A DNA stretch of 64,000 nucleotides, from the NCBI RefSeq assembly GCF_023634845.1, contig NZ_JAMLJL010000003.1, positions 248,001 through 312,000 of the forward strand. The letters are read 5' to 3'. A program made the translations under genes and the position numbers. Position 1 is the first letter of the stretch; each line of letters opens with the position of its first letter. The notes beneath the pieces were generated by a model, which ran no database searches, had not been told where the DNA came from, and saw only the letters and a program-made list of their open reading frames with translations. The stretch is from Flavobacterium amniphilum (lineage in GTDB: Bacteria; Bacteroidota; Bacteroidia; Flavobacteriales; Flavobacteriaceae). Below are positions 37,951 through 46,489 of this stretch, one piece after another.

Positions 37951-38154
37951 TTACGAATGCTTTTTTAATTTTTCATCAATAGCTTTGGAAACCCTGAAGA
38001 TCAAAAGAATCACTACAGCACACAAAATGGCCAAAATACCAATTAATGCCACAAGACTATCTCCTTCAAACAGATTTTTAAAATCCAGATTCATCACATT
38101 GATCCCGATTAATACAAGTGCTAAAGCTAAAACTATGTAGGTAAAAATTTTCAT
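37951..38154 (-). CDS. small two-helix membrane protein
   Basis: Unrecognised 67-residue protein from the ATG at 38152-38154. It has two membrane helices (about 5-20 and 36-56) with a short acidic loop and a charged C-terminus (SKAIDEKLKKHS). Its stop abuts the start codon of the minimal flavoprotein, so the two form an operon. It could anchor the flavoprotein, which is inference only. Confidence 0.65.
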   Translation of the reverse strand: MKIFTYIVLALALVLIGINVMNLDFKNLFEGDSLVALIGILAILCAVVILLIFRVSKAIDEKLKKHS

Positions 38155-38193
38155 CACGTATTTATTATTGGGACAAATTTAGGGCATTCTTTT

Positions 38194-38769
38194 TTAAACA
38201 AACAATCCTTTAACATTAGCGGCAAATAATTTAACAGCAATTGCCAGTAAAATAACACCAAACACCTTTCGGATAACACCAAGACCGGTTTGTCCCAGCA
38301 TTTGTTCAATTTTACCCGAAAGCTTTAAAACCCCATATACAATAATGATATTGATCAGAATCGCCACAACAATATTAATAGACTGGTATTCAGAACGTAA
38401 TGAAAGTAAGGTTGTCATTGTTCCCGCTCCCGCAATCAACGGAAAAGCAATAGGCACAATACTGGCGGTTTTTGGCTCGTCATCTTTATAAATACTGATT
38501 CCCAAAATCATTTCCAACGAAAGAAAAAACAATACAATAGAACCGGCAACGGCAAAAGATTTCACATCAACACCAATAAACTTAAGCATTTCCTCCCCTA
38601 CAAACAGAAAAGTAATCATAATCAGTCCCGAGACAAGACTCGCTCTTTCGGAATGAATATGCCCTATTTTATTGCGTAAATCAACAATAATGGGAATTGT
38701 CCCCACAATATCGATTACTGCAAACAAAACCATTCCTACCGTAAAAACTTCTTTCCAGTCAAAAGCCAT
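38194..38769 (-). CDS. MarC family membrane protein
   Basis: A 191-residue integral membrane protein with six helices of the MarC/NAAT family. The signature near the N-terminus (FAVIDIVGTIPIIVDLRNKI) and the GAGTMTTLLSLRSEY stretch are typical. MarC itself is no longer thought to be an antibiotic resistance protein; a role in small-molecule transport is suspected. It is separated from the small membrane protein by 36 bases. Confidence 0.9.
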   Translation of the reverse strand: MAFDWKEVFTVGMVLFAVIDIVGTIPIIVDLRNKIGHIHSERASLVSGLIMITFLFVGEEMLKFIGVDVKSFAVAGSIVLFFLSLEMILGISIYKDDEPKTASIVPIAFPLIAGAGTMTTLLSLRSEYQSINIVVAILINIIIVYGVLKLSGKIEQMLGQTGLGVIRKVFGVILLAIAVKLFAANVKGLFV

Positions 38770-38900
38770 AGCGTATCAATTTTATCCTACAAAGGTATTT
38801 TAAATCGGTTCCAATTCAAAATAAAGTAATTTATTCTTAAATTTACTGATGTACAAGTGGTTAGTCCTTAGTGATTAGTGAATAGTAATTAGAAAAGAGA

Positions 38901-39152
38901 GGCCCAACAACAATTTATATTGGCTCAGCAATAGTTTACAGAAGCTCAACAAGCAGCAATATTGACTCAACAACAGACAACAGAGGCTCAACAAGCAGCA
39001 ATATTGACCCAACAACAGACAACTGAAGCTCAACAAGCAGCAATATTGACCCAACAACAGACAACTGAGGCTCAACAAGCAGCAATATTGACCCAACAAC
39101 AGACAACAGAGGCTCAACAAGCGACAATATCGATCCAACAACAGACAACATA
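38901..39152. repeat. 42-bp tandem repeat (six units, the first degenerate)
   Basis: Five nearly identical 42-base units run from 38943 to 39152, preceded by a decayed unit at 38901-38942. In one plus frame each reads as 14 residues (LTQQQTTEAQQAAI), but the first unit carries a TAG at 38932 and no ATG is present; the minus strand is also open because the period is a multiple of three. There are no unique spacers, so this is not a CRISPR array. It is a satellite or a decayed repeat protein remnant 60 bases before the DUF4412 gene. Confidence 0.85.
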
Positions 39153-39211
39153 GACACAAAGCAACAACAGAGAATATCACTAAAACAACAAATAATTATA
39201 ACTAACACACT

Positions 39212-39934
39212 ATGAAAAACACAAAATTAATTTACGGAATCCTTATTACATTCTTTACAATCGCCAATCTATTTGCCCAGGCCCCTACCGAAGCACAAAA
39301 GAAAGCCATGGTAGAGGCCATGAAGACGAGGCAGAACAAAGTGGATCCTTCAACAATCCCGGCCAAATATGCATTTACCTGGAAATACAATATGGAGATG
39401 ACAGCCCAATCAGGAAAAACAATCAATTTCCAATATTTTTTACAACCCAACGCCACGTATTATGGAGCCAAAATGAACCAAAGAGGCTCCGACATGCTGA
39501 TGGTCATGGATACCAAAAACAAGACTATGGTTACCGGTTTTAACCAGAAAGGAAAGAAAATGGCCATGGTATCCAAAATTCCGGATTATAAGGATCAAAA
39601 GACCAAACAGGAAAAATACACCTTTAAAAAATTACCCAACAAAGTTATTCTAGGCTACAACTGCAAAGGAATCCAAGCCACAAGCACTTCATCAAGCATG
39701 GTATTCTATTACACAACCGAAGCCAAAGTCAGTTTTGCAGAACTGTTCAAATCACAGCAAAACCAAGGAATTCCAAATGTATTCAACGAAGTTTTCAAAG
39801 CAGGTGAAAAACCGTTATTATTATCAATGGATTATACCCATTTAAAAGACAAATCGAAAAGTGTAAAAATGCAATGCACGGCATTAAACAAAGAAGCCTT
39901 CACATTTAACAAATCAGATTACCAATTCATGTGA
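39212..39934 (+). CDS. exported DUF4412-like protein
   Basis: A 240-residue protein with a signal peptide (about 1-22, FTIANLFAQ) and the DUF4412-type layout: residues 52-85 beta-rich (YAFTWKYNMEMTAQSGKTIN), a short stretch on mobile methionines, then the VILGYNCKGIQATS motif and a C-terminal segment. Function of the family is unknown. The 42-bp repeat lies upstream with only about 60 bases between, which hold its promoter if it has its own. Confidence 0.7.
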   Translation: MKNTKLIYGILITFFTIANLFAQAPTEAQKKAMVEAMKTRQNKVDPSTIPAKYAFTWKYNMEMTAQSGKTINFQYFLQPNATYYGAKMNQRGSDMLMVMDTKNKTMVTGFNQKGKKMAMVSKIPDYKDQKTKQEKYTFKKLPNKVILGYNCKGIQATSTSSSMVFYYTTEAKVSFAELFKSQQNQGIPNVFNEVFKAGEKPLLLSMDYTHLKDKSKSVKMQCTALNKEAFTFNKSDYQFM

Positions 39935-39954
39935 TGATATGTGATTAATCTTTG

Positions 39955-39962
39955 TACTTTTG
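39955..39962 (+). promoter_or_regulatory. candidate -7 box of the DUF3109 gene
   Basis: TACTTTTG fits TAnnTTTG and ends about 21 bases before the ATG at 39984. Confidence 0.45.
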
Positions 39963-39983
39963 CCGCTCAAAATTCAGGACACC

Positions 39984-40550
39984 ATGTTTCAATTAGGCAA
40001 AACCATCGTATCAGAAGACATCTTAGAAAAAGAGTTCGTTTGCAACCTAACCGCCTGTAAAGGTGCATGTTGTGTTGACGGCGATTCGGGCGCTCCCCTT
40101 TTAGAAGAAGAAACTGCGATTTTGGAAAAAATCTACCCGGTTGTAAAACCATTTTTACGTCCGGAAGGGATTGCCGCGATCGAAGCACAAGGAACATGGG
40201 TTACAGACAAAGACAATGAACTGGGCACACCTTTAATCGATGATAAGGATTGTGCCTATGTTATTTTTGACGGAGAAACAGCACTTTGCGGTATTGAGCA
40301 AGCCTACAATCAGGGGCTTATCGACTGGAAGAAACCGGTTTCCTGCCATTTATACCCTATCCGCGTAAAAGAATTCAGCAGTTTCCAGGCGGTAAATTAC
40401 GACCGTTGGGACATTTGTTCGGCAGCTTGTGCGTTAGGAAAAGAATTAGAAGTTCCGGTGTACAAATTTGTCAAAGAAGCATTGATACGCCGTTTTGGGA
40501 TTGAATGGTATGAAGAACTTGAAAAAGTAGCTGAAGAATTGAAAAAATAA
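39984..40550 (+). CDS. DUF3109 family protein, Cys-rich
   Basis: A 188-residue cytosolic protein of the DUF3109 family. It carries a Cys-rich start (FVCNLTACKGACCVDGDSG) and further conserved Cys in KDCAYVIF, TALCGIEQAY, KPVSCHLYPIRV and WDICSAACALG, a layout that suggests an iron-sulfur or zinc site, though none is proven. The start is the ATG at 39984; an upstream TTG would place the N-terminus within the promoter region. Not linked to the following ribonucleotide reductase genes. Confidence 0.85.
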   Translation: MFQLGKTIVSEDILEKEFVCNLTACKGACCVDGDSGAPLLEEETAILEKIYPVVKPFLRPEGIAAIEAQGTWVTDKDNELGTPLIDDKDCAYVIFDGETALCGIEQAYNQGLIDWKKPVSCHLYPIRVKEFSSFQAVNYDRWDICSAACALGKELEVPVYKFVKEALIRRFGIEWYEELEKVAEELKK

Positions 40551-40804
40551 ACCTCCTTACAGGCTTTTCAACACCTTACTTAACTCCTTATTTTACAGTA
40601 GTTCACCAAATTAAAAATTTTTACTGATTTGACTATCAGATTGTTACATCAAAACAACTGAAACCCCTTGATTTTACTGGGTTGTTAAAAACTCAAAGAA
40701 ATTGTGAATAACTATGTCTTTCATTTTTGATTACAAATTCGAATCTTTGTAGTCCCGATCAAGACAAACAATCATTTTTTTAAAACACTAATTTTCAAAT
40801 AGCT
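40551..40804. other. intergenic region upstream of nrdB with a DnaA-box match
   Basis: 254 bases without an open frame. TGTGAATAA at 40703-40711 is a perfect match to the DnaA box on the complementary strand (TTATTCACA, consensus TTATNCACA). AATCTTTG at 40742-40749 is one mismatch from the -7 box. No NrdR-type box pair was recognised. The region is the likely control region of nrdB-nrdA. Confidence 0.45.
40703..40711 (-). promoter_or_regulatory. DnaA-box match upstream of nrdB
   Basis: TTATTCACA on the minus strand, about 94 bases before the nrdB ATG. A single nine-base match can occur by chance; the place is suggestive because DnaA controls nrd genes in E. coli. Confidence 0.35.
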
Positions 40805-41782
40805 ATGGCTACCATGGAACCCATTTTACAAGAAAACAAAGACCGATTTGTTATTTTTCCTATCAAACACCACGACATCTGGGAATGGTACAAAAAAATG
40901 GAGGCCAGTTTCTGGACTGCTGAAGAAATTGATTTACACCAGGATCTATCGGATTGGAACAATAAATTAAATGACGACGAGAAATATTTCATCAAACATA
41001 TTTTAGCATTTTTTGCTGCTTCTGATGGAATTGTGAATGAAAATTTAGCGGAAAACTTTGTAAACGAAGTACAATATCCTGAAGCTAAATTCTTCTATGG
41101 TTTCCAGATTATGATGGAAAACATCCATAGCGAAACCTACTCTTTATTAATTGACACCTATGTAAAAGACGACGCAGAGAAAAACGAATTATTCCATGCT
41201 CTTGATGTGTTCCCTGCAATCAAAAAGAAAGCAGACTGGGCATTGAAATGGATTGAATCTGATTCATTTGCCGAGCGTTTGATTGCCTTTGCAGCAGTGG
41301 AAGGAATTTTCTTCTCGGGTGCATTCTGTTCAATTTACTGGTTAAAGAAAAGAGGTTTAATGCCGGGATTAACATTCTCAAACGAGTTGATTTCGCGTGA
41401 CGAAGGAGTTCACTGTGACTTTGCGGTGCACTTGCATAACCACCACTTGGTAAACAAAGTACCGACAGCAAGAATCAGGGAAATTATTGTAGATGCCTTA
41501 AACATTGAACGCGAATTTATTACCGAATCACTTCCGGTGAGCTTAATTGGTATGAATGCGACTTTAATGACACAATATTTAGAATTTGTTGCCGACAGAT
41601 TATTAGTTGAATTAGGTTGCGAAAGAGAATACAACTCTTCGAACCCATTCGATTTTATGGATATGATTTCGCTACAGGGGAAAACGAATTTCTTTGAAAA
41701 ACGTGTAGCAGAATACCAAAAAGCAGGCGTGATGAACAATGACACTGATGCCAATAAAATAAGTTTCGACGCCGATTTCTAG
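40805..41782 (+). CDS. nrdB: ribonucleoside-diphosphate reductase subunit beta, class I
   Basis: Radical-generating small subunit of class I ribonucleotide reductase. 325 residues. Metal ligands are in the expected positions: LHQDLSDW (first Asp/Glu region), [15 protein letters not shown] (Glu and His), and [18 protein letters not shown] (Glu and His). The C-terminus ends with the short acidic tail that docks to the alpha subunit (ISFDADF). ATG at 40805. nrdA follows 265 bases downstream, separated by a dispersed repeat. Confidence 0.96.
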   Translation: MATMEPILQENKDRFVIFPIKHHDIWEWYKKMEASFWTAEEIDLHQDLSDWNNKLNDDEKYFIKHILAFFAASDGIVNENLAENFVNEVQYPEAKFFYGFQIMMENIHSETYSLLIDTYVKDDAEKNELFHALDVFPAIKKKADWALKWIESDSFAERLIAFAAVEGIFFSGAFCSIYWLKKRGLMPGLTFSNELISRDEGVHCDFAVHLHNHHLVNKVPTARIREIIVDALNIEREFITESLPVSLIGMNATLMTQYLEFVADRLLVELGCEREYNSSNPFDFMDMISLQGKTNFFEKRVAEYQKAGVMNNDTDANKISFDADF

Positions 41783-41835
41783 GACAGAAACAACCTGCTT
41801 CATTACAATTTAAAAGAACATTCTGAACGGAATGA

Positions 41836-41931
41836 TGAGCCCTAGCCCTGATAGAGCCGGCATCCTTTTTGTCTCGTGCCAAACGAGATAAAAAGATACA
41901 GGCGAAAGCAGGATTAAGCTCCTGAAAACCA
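41836..41931 (+). repeat. dispersed palindromic repeat, copy 2 (between nrdB and nrdA)
   Basis: AGCCCTGATAGAGCCGGCATCC ... CAGGCGAAAGCAGGATTAAGCT: outer arms (AGC, CCTG, GCC with GGC, CAGG, GCT) and an inner stem TTTTTGTCTCG/CGAGATAAAAA make a long hairpin. The flank CCTAGCCCTGATAGAGCC is identical to the copy at 56423-56515. It lies in a 265-base gap that has no other recognisable gene. Similar repeats are known by eye across Flavobacterium intergenic regions; the role is not settled. Confidence 0.8.
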
Positions 41932-42047
41932 TTCGGAATAAAAATAAAACGCGTTAAAGGCCGGGAGACCTGCGTTGAATCACAAATAAAATCAAATAAG
42001 AACCAGAAAGCAAAGAAGGGATTGTTTGCTTTCACAAAACTAAAACT

Positions 42048-44471
42048 ATGTACGTAGTAAAAAGAGATGGCCATAAAGAGCCGGTGATGTTTGACAAGAT
42101 CACAGACAGAATTAAAAAATTATGCTATGGATTAAATGACATGGTGGATGCGGTAAAAGTAGCCATGCGTGTTATTGAAGGACTGTATGACGGGGTAACC
42201 ACTTCGGAATTAGACAATTTAGCTGCAGAAACTGCCGCTTCGATGACGGTATCCCATCCGGATTATGCACAATTAGCCGCTCGTATCGCGATTTCGAATT
42301 TACACAAGAACACCAACAAATCGTTCTCAGAAACGATGAACGAAATGTTCCACTATGTAAATCCGAGAACCAATCAGGAAGCACCTCTTTTATCAGAAGA
42401 AGTACATAAAGTAATTATGGAAAATGCCGAGTTTTTAAACTCGCACATTATATACAACCGTGATTTCAACTACGATTATTTCGGGTTCAAAACCTTAGAG
42501 CGTTCGTACTTACTGAAAATCAACGGTAAAATCGTGGAGCGTCCACAACACATGTTAATGCGTGTATCTGTGGGTATCCACCTTGACGATTTGGATGCAG
42601 TGATTGAAACATACGACTTAATGTCTAAAAAATTCTTCACGCACGCTACACCTACATTATTCAACGCAGGAACTCCAAAACCACAAATGTCCTCATGCTT
42701 CTTATTAGCAATGCAGGATGACAGTATCGACGGAATTTACGACACGTTGAAACAAACTGCTAAAATCTCGCAATCTGCGGGAGGAATCGGTTTATCAATT
42801 CACAACGTTCGTGCAACAGGATCTTATATTCGTGGTACAAACGGAACATCAAACGGGATTGTCCCGATGCTGAGAGTTTTTAACGACACGGCGCGCTACG
42901 TAGATCAAGGTGGTGGAAAACGCAAAGGAAGCTTTGCGATTTATATTGAAACCTGGCATGCTGACGTCTTTGATTTCTTAGATTTAAAGAAAAATACAGG
43001 GAAAGAAGAAATGCGTGCGAGAGATTTATTCTTCGCCATGTGGACTTCTGATTTATTCATGAAACGCGTTCAGGAAGATGCCAATTGGACGTTGATGTGT
43101 CCGAACGAATGTCCGGGAATGTATGATGTTTACGGCGATGAGTTTGAGGCTTTATATACTTCATACGAAGCACAGGGCAAAGGAAGAAAAACCATCAAAG
43201 CCCGTGAATTATGGGAGAAAATCCTTGAATCACAAATTGAGACAGGAACGCCTTACATGTTGTACAAAGATGCAGCCAACCGTAAATCCAACCAAAAGAA
43301 TTTAGGAACCATCCGTTCATCCAACTTATGTACGGAAATCATGGAATATACTTCTGCAGATGAAATTGCAGTATGTAACCTGGCTTCTATTTCGTTACCG
43401 ATGTTTGTGGAAAACGGAAAATTCAACCATGAATTATTATTCTCGGTTACCAAACGTGTAACCCGAAACTTAAATAAAGTAATTGACCGAAATTACTATC
43501 CGGTAAAAGAAGCGGAGAATTCAAACATGCGCCACCGTCCGGTAGGATTGGGAGTTCAGGGATTAGCCGATGCTTTCATCCTGTTGAGAATGCCTTTCAC
43601 CAGCGACGAAGCAAAACAATTGAACCAGGAAATTTTCGAAACCATGTACTTTGCAGCCGTAACCGCTTCAATGGAAATGGCGAAAGAAGAAGGTCCGTAC
43701 TCAACTTTTGAAGGATCACCGATTTCACAAGGAGAATTCCAATACAACTTATGGGGATTACAGGATTCAGACTTATCAGGAAGATGGGATTGGGCTTCTT
43801 TAAGAAAAGAAGTAATGGAGAACGGTGTACGCAACTCATTGCTGATGGCACCAATGCCAACAGCCTCTACTTCTCAGATTTTAGGAAACAACGAAGCATT
43901 CGAACCTTACACTTCAAACATTTATACCCGCCGTGTACTTTCAGGAGAGTTTATCGTAGTGAACAAACACTTACTGGAAGACTTGGTAAAACGTGGATTA
44001 TGGAATGAAGAGTTAAAACAACAAATCATGCGCCACAATGGTTCGGTACAAAATATCGAAGCGATTCCGCAGGATTTGAAAGAACTATACAAAACTGTTT
44101 GGGAAATGTCGATGAAAGACATTATCGATATGTCCCGCCAACGTGGTTATTTCATTGACCAGTCACAGTCATTGAATTTATTTATGGAAGGCGCTACGTA
44201 TGCAAAACTGACTTCAATGCATTTCTACGCTTGGCAGTCAGGTTTAAAAACAGGAATGTACTATTTGAGAACCAAAGCGGCAGTTGATGCGATCAAGTTC
44301 ACCCTGAACAACGAGAAAAAAGCAGAACCGGTAGAAGTTAAAGAAGAAGCACAGGCAGTATCCATCGAAGTAGTGGAAGAACCAACTTCCATGAGTGTTG
44401 AAGAATACAGAGCCATGATCGAACTGGCCAAAAATGCCGGTCCGGAAGATTGTGAAATGTGTGGATCTTAA
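42048..44471 (+). CDS. nrdA: ribonucleoside-diphosphate reductase subunit alpha, class I
   Basis: Catalytic subunit reducing ribonucleoside diphosphates. 807 residues with an N-terminal ATP-cone ([20 protein letters not shown]), indicating dATP/ATP activity control. Active-site residues match E. coli NrdA: Cys217 (MSSCFLL), Cys428 in SNLCTEI as the thiyl Cys with neighbouring Asn and Glu, and Cys443 in [11 protein letters not shown]. The C-terminal redox pair is Cys802 and Cys805 (CEMCGS). Its partner nrdB is upstream. Confidence 0.97.
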   Translation: MYVVKRDGHKEPVMFDKITDRIKKLCYGLNDMVDAVKVAMRVIEGLYDGVTTSELDNLAAETAASMTVSHPDYAQLAARIAISNLHKNTNKSFSETMNEMFHYVNPRTNQEAPLLSEEVHKVIMENAEFLNSHIIYNRDFNYDYFGFKTLERSYLLKINGKIVERPQHMLMRVSVGIHLDDLDAVIETYDLMSKKFFTHATPTLFNAGTPKPQMSSCFLLAMQDDSIDGIYDTLKQTAKISQSAGGIGLSIHNVRATGSYIRGTNGTSNGIVPMLRVFNDTARYVDQGGGKRKGSFAIYIETWHADVFDFLDLKKNTGKEEMRARDLFFAMWTSDLFMKRVQEDANWTLMCPNECPGMYDVYGDEFEALYTSYEAQGKGRKTIKARELWEKILESQIETGTPYMLYKDAANRKSNQKNLGTIRSSNLCTEIMEYTSADEIAVCNLASISLPMFVENGKFNHELLFSVTKRVTRNLNKVIDRNYYPVKEAENSNMRHRPVGLGVQGLADAFILLRMPFTSDEAKQLNQEIFETMYFAAVTASMEMAKEEGPYSTFEGSPISQGEFQYNLWGLQDSDLSGRWDWASLRKEVMENGVRNSLLMAPMPTASTSQILGNNEAFEPYTSNIYTRRVLSGEFIVVNKHLLEDLVKRGLWNEELKQQIMRHNGSVQNIEAIPQDLKELYKTVWEMSMKDIIDMSRQRGYFIDQSQSLNLFMEGATYAKLTSMHFYAWQSGLKTGMYYLRTKAAVDAIKFTLNNEKKAEPVEVKEEAQAVSIEVVEEPTSMSVEEYRAMIELAKNAGPEDCEMCGS

Positions 44472-44490
44472 GGATATTTATAAAACAAAC

Positions 44491-44517
44491 AAAAGGCTTC
44501 ATAATTGAAGCCTTTTT
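44491..44517 (+). terminator. intrinsic terminator after nrdA
   Basis: AAAAGGCTTCA and TGAAGCCTTTT pair around TAAT, with five T at the 3' side, 20 bases after the nrdA stop. Confidence 0.9.
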
Positions 44518-44561
44518 AAAGAATATTAACTAAACATATAAGCGAGGGAAAGAAAGAAAAT

Positions 44562-44680
44562 AAAAAAGGGACATCCGTGGATATCCCTAACTTGGAAAAC
44601 TTAATTTTTTACGGGGTCGGATCCAAAAAATATTTAAGTTTTATGCAGAAGGTAAGGGTTACCTCACCCGCTTATTTTAT
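44562..44680 (-). ncRNA. candidate minus-strand small RNA, rod-folding, 6S-like
   Basis: From a TACTTTTG -7 box at 44692-44685 to a GGGATATCC/GGATGTCCC hairpin with six T at 44587-44563, about 118 nt. The inside folds as a long rod: CCCTTA (44658-44653) with TTAGGG type pairs, a 3-bp step, an internal bubble (CTGCAT against CC), AAAACTTAA with TTAAGTTTT (9 bp), TTTTTT with AAAAAA, and a 14-base loop. No open frame runs through it. A bubble-containing rod of this size is what 6S RNAs look like, and a flavobacterial 6S family (6S-Flavo) exists, but I cannot match its consensus from memory. Confidence 0.55.
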
Positions 44681-44684
44681 GCCT

Positions 44685-44692
44685 CAAAAGTA
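44685..44692 (-). promoter_or_regulatory. -7 box of the candidate small RNA
   Basis: TACTTTTG on the minus strand fits TAnnTTTG. No TTG at the usual -33 distance was found. Confidence 0.45.
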
Positions 44693-44793
44693 TAAAATAA
44701 TTCTTCTTCTAAGTTAAATTATCTACAGAAATTTATAACAATTTTTCAAAGTCAAGCCACATAAGGCTTGAGGTAATTTTTAAAAGAACAAGC

Positions 44794-45687
44794 ATGGTTA
44801 AATTAGAAATTTATCGCTTTTCAATTTTAAACAAAGCGAAAGAACAACAGGTATTAAGCTTCTACAATGAAGAAGAAGATTTATTAGAAACATTAAATGA
44901 TTTTTGCAGTTACATTCACCGTAATATAAGAGATTATACAGATAATCAAGGAAAATATAGAACATTCACTCTTGATAGAATTCAGAAAAAAGATCAAGAA
45001 AAGAGAACTATTACTGGTTATTTTGAATCATCATATACCGGTGAAGAAGGAAAATTAAGAAACAGAGAGACAAATGAAAAAATTATAGATATTAAAACTG
45101 ACGATTTAGTCTCCAAAAGTTTTTTCTATTTGATTTATGTACCTAAAAACCTAAAATATGGTTATCTGATAGTGGAAAGAAAAGAAAATCATGGTGTCAA
45201 GACAATATTTGAAAATGCATTTAATAATTTCATGAGAGCAAAAGGGGTTTCTAACTATTATTTAGAGTTAAGACAAGCCCCACCGAGGTATTTCATTAAA
45301 AATCATTTAGAAAATGGTACTCTAAAAGAAATTAGGCTTTTTAATAATGATTCTTCAGAACTAAGTAATACATTTGGAAGAGAGGAAAGAATTTTCAAAA
45401 TATCCAACAGTTCTGATTCACATGAAATGAAACGAATCCTTATTGAGTTATTTAACCAAGACGAAACGAATGAATTTACAAAGATTCCTTTTTTAAACAA
45501 AGGGGAATTTGACGAAATAGCTTTCGTTCTTGGCTACAATAAAAGCTGCAAGACTTTTTACATCAAAAACAAAGAAAAAATACGTTCTAATGTCGATGTA
45601 TCTAATTTGGTAGATTATGAAAATAATCTGCCAACACTAAAGTCAATGATTAAGATTTCTTTAGAACTGATAAAATCAGCAGCTTAG
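44794..45687 (+). CDS. orphan hypothetical protein, 297 residues
   Basis: Not recognised. Soluble, without signal peptide or membrane segments, and very AT-rich in codon use (many Lys, Asn, Ile), unlike the neighbouring core genes. The middle reads KYGYLIVERKENHGVKTIFE followed by ELRQAPPRYFIKNHLENGTL and NTFGREERIFKI, and it ends in a helix. It stands alone between the candidate small RNA and its own terminator, with a leader region of low complexity. Such lone AT-rich genes between core genes are often acquired, for example defence genes, but no domain supports that here. Confidence 0.6.
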   Translation: MVKLEIYRFSILNKAKEQQVLSFYNEEEDLLETLNDFCSYIHRNIRDYTDNQGKYRTFTLDRIQKKDQEKRTITGYFESSYTGEEGKLRNRETNEKIIDIKTDDLVSKSFFYLIYVPKNLKYGYLIVERKENHGVKTIFENAFNNFMRAKGVSNYYLELRQAPPRYFIKNHLENGTLKEIRLFNNDSSELSNTFGREERIFKISNSSDSHEMKRILIELFNQDETNEFTKIPFLNKGEFDEIAFVLGYNKSCKTFYIKNKEKIRSNVDVSNLVDYENNLPTLKSMIKISLELIKSAA

Positions 45688-45693
45688 GTTTTT

Positions 45694-45721
45694 AAAACAG
45701 CCGTCAAATGATGGCTGTTTT
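45694..45721 (+). terminator. intrinsic terminator after the orphan gene
   Basis: AAAACAGCC with GGCTGTTTT, closed by a small inner stem, then further T. Confidence 0.88.
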
Positions 45722-45737
45722 TTATTTCCCGAATGCG

Positions 45738-45745
45738 TATATTTG
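45738..45745 (+). promoter_or_regulatory. candidate -7 box of the 74-residue gene/GNAT operon
   Basis: TATATTTG, exact match to TAnnTTTG, about 18 bases before the ATG at 45764. Confidence 0.5.
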
Positions 45746-45763
45746 GTACATAAATAAAATAAC

Positions 45764-45988
45764 ATGTCAAAAGATAAAAAAGGAATCTATACAGGAATCA
45801 TCGAAAAAGACGAACACGGCAATTACTTCTGTGGCGAATATTTATTGGACTACCAATACACTGAAAAGAATTTCAAATTAGGAGACCTGATTAATATTAA
45901 AACGGTTATTGAGAATCCGAGTGATAAAAGCTACAATTTATACCCTAAAAAATCACGTGTCTTCTTTCTGGCTAACGACAAGGAATAA
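45764..45988 (+). CDS. small conserved-looking hypothetical protein
   Basis: Unrecognised 74-residue soluble protein, charged and beta-rich (KKGIYTGIIEKDEHGNYFCG, FKLGDLINIKTVIENPS). No signal peptide. A good -7 box precedes it, and its stop overlaps the ATG of the acetyltransferase by one base, which supports real translation and a joint role. Confidence 0.65.
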   Translation: MSKDKKGIYTGIIEKDEHGNYFCGEYLLDYQYTEKNFKLGDLINIKTVIENPSDKSYNLYPKKSRVFFLANDKE

Positions 45989-46431
45989 TGAAACTTATTC
46001 GTACAACTTCTGACAATCCCGACTTCAAAACGTTATCAGCACTTTTTGACGAATATCTTGTGGATATTGATGGAGAAGAAAGAGAGTTTTTTGCCTTCTA
46101 CAACAATGTACAATTAGACCATGTCTTGGTTGTTTACGAAAACGAAGAGGCAGTGGGTTGTGGTGCTTTCAAAAAATTTAACGACAGCACCGCCGAAATC
46201 AAGCGTATGTTTGTACATCCTGATCAACGGGGTAAAGGCATTGCAAGACTTATTCTGGAAGAATTGGAAAATTGGGCAAAGGATTTTGGTTATCACAATT
46301 ACATACTTGAAACTTCGCCAAAACTGGAAAGTGCTATTGCCTTATATAAAAAAACGGGCTATCATCTTATTCCCAACTACGGACAGTATATTGGCGTGGA
46401 GAACAGTATCTGCATGAAGAAAGAAAGTTAA
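45988..46431 (+). CDS. GNAT family N-acetyltransferase
   Basis: A 147-residue GCN5-related acetyltransferase. Acetyl-CoA binding motif A is clear: AEIKRMFVHPDQRGKGIARLI near residues 67-88, followed by motif B (YILETSPKLESAIALYKKTG). Substrate unknown. Translationally coupled to the 74-residue gene. Confidence 0.88.
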   Translation: MKLIRTTSDNPDFKTLSALFDEYLVDIDGEEREFFAFYNNVQLDHVLVVYENEEAVGCGAFKKFNDSTAEIKRMFVHPDQRGKGIARLILEELENWAKDFGYHNYILETSPKLESAIALYKKTGYHLIPNYGQYIGVENSICMKKES

Positions 46432-46489
46432 AACCACATCCGTAAAAATTCTAAAAACTAAAACCTACATTCTAAAAAACTAAATTCCA

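Noticed and set aside
38901..39152. CRISPR array
   Set aside because: Units follow each other directly without unique spacers, and no cas genes are near.
38875..39208. Open frames on the minus strand through the 42-bp repeat
   Set aside because: The repeat period is a multiple of three, so several frames stay open by chance; the predicted proteins are Leu/Cys low-complexity runs without a start context.
41783..42047. A tRNA or structured gene between nrdB and nrdA
   Set aside because: The secondary structure is fully explained by the dispersed repeat; no acceptor stem or TPsiC-like motif was found.
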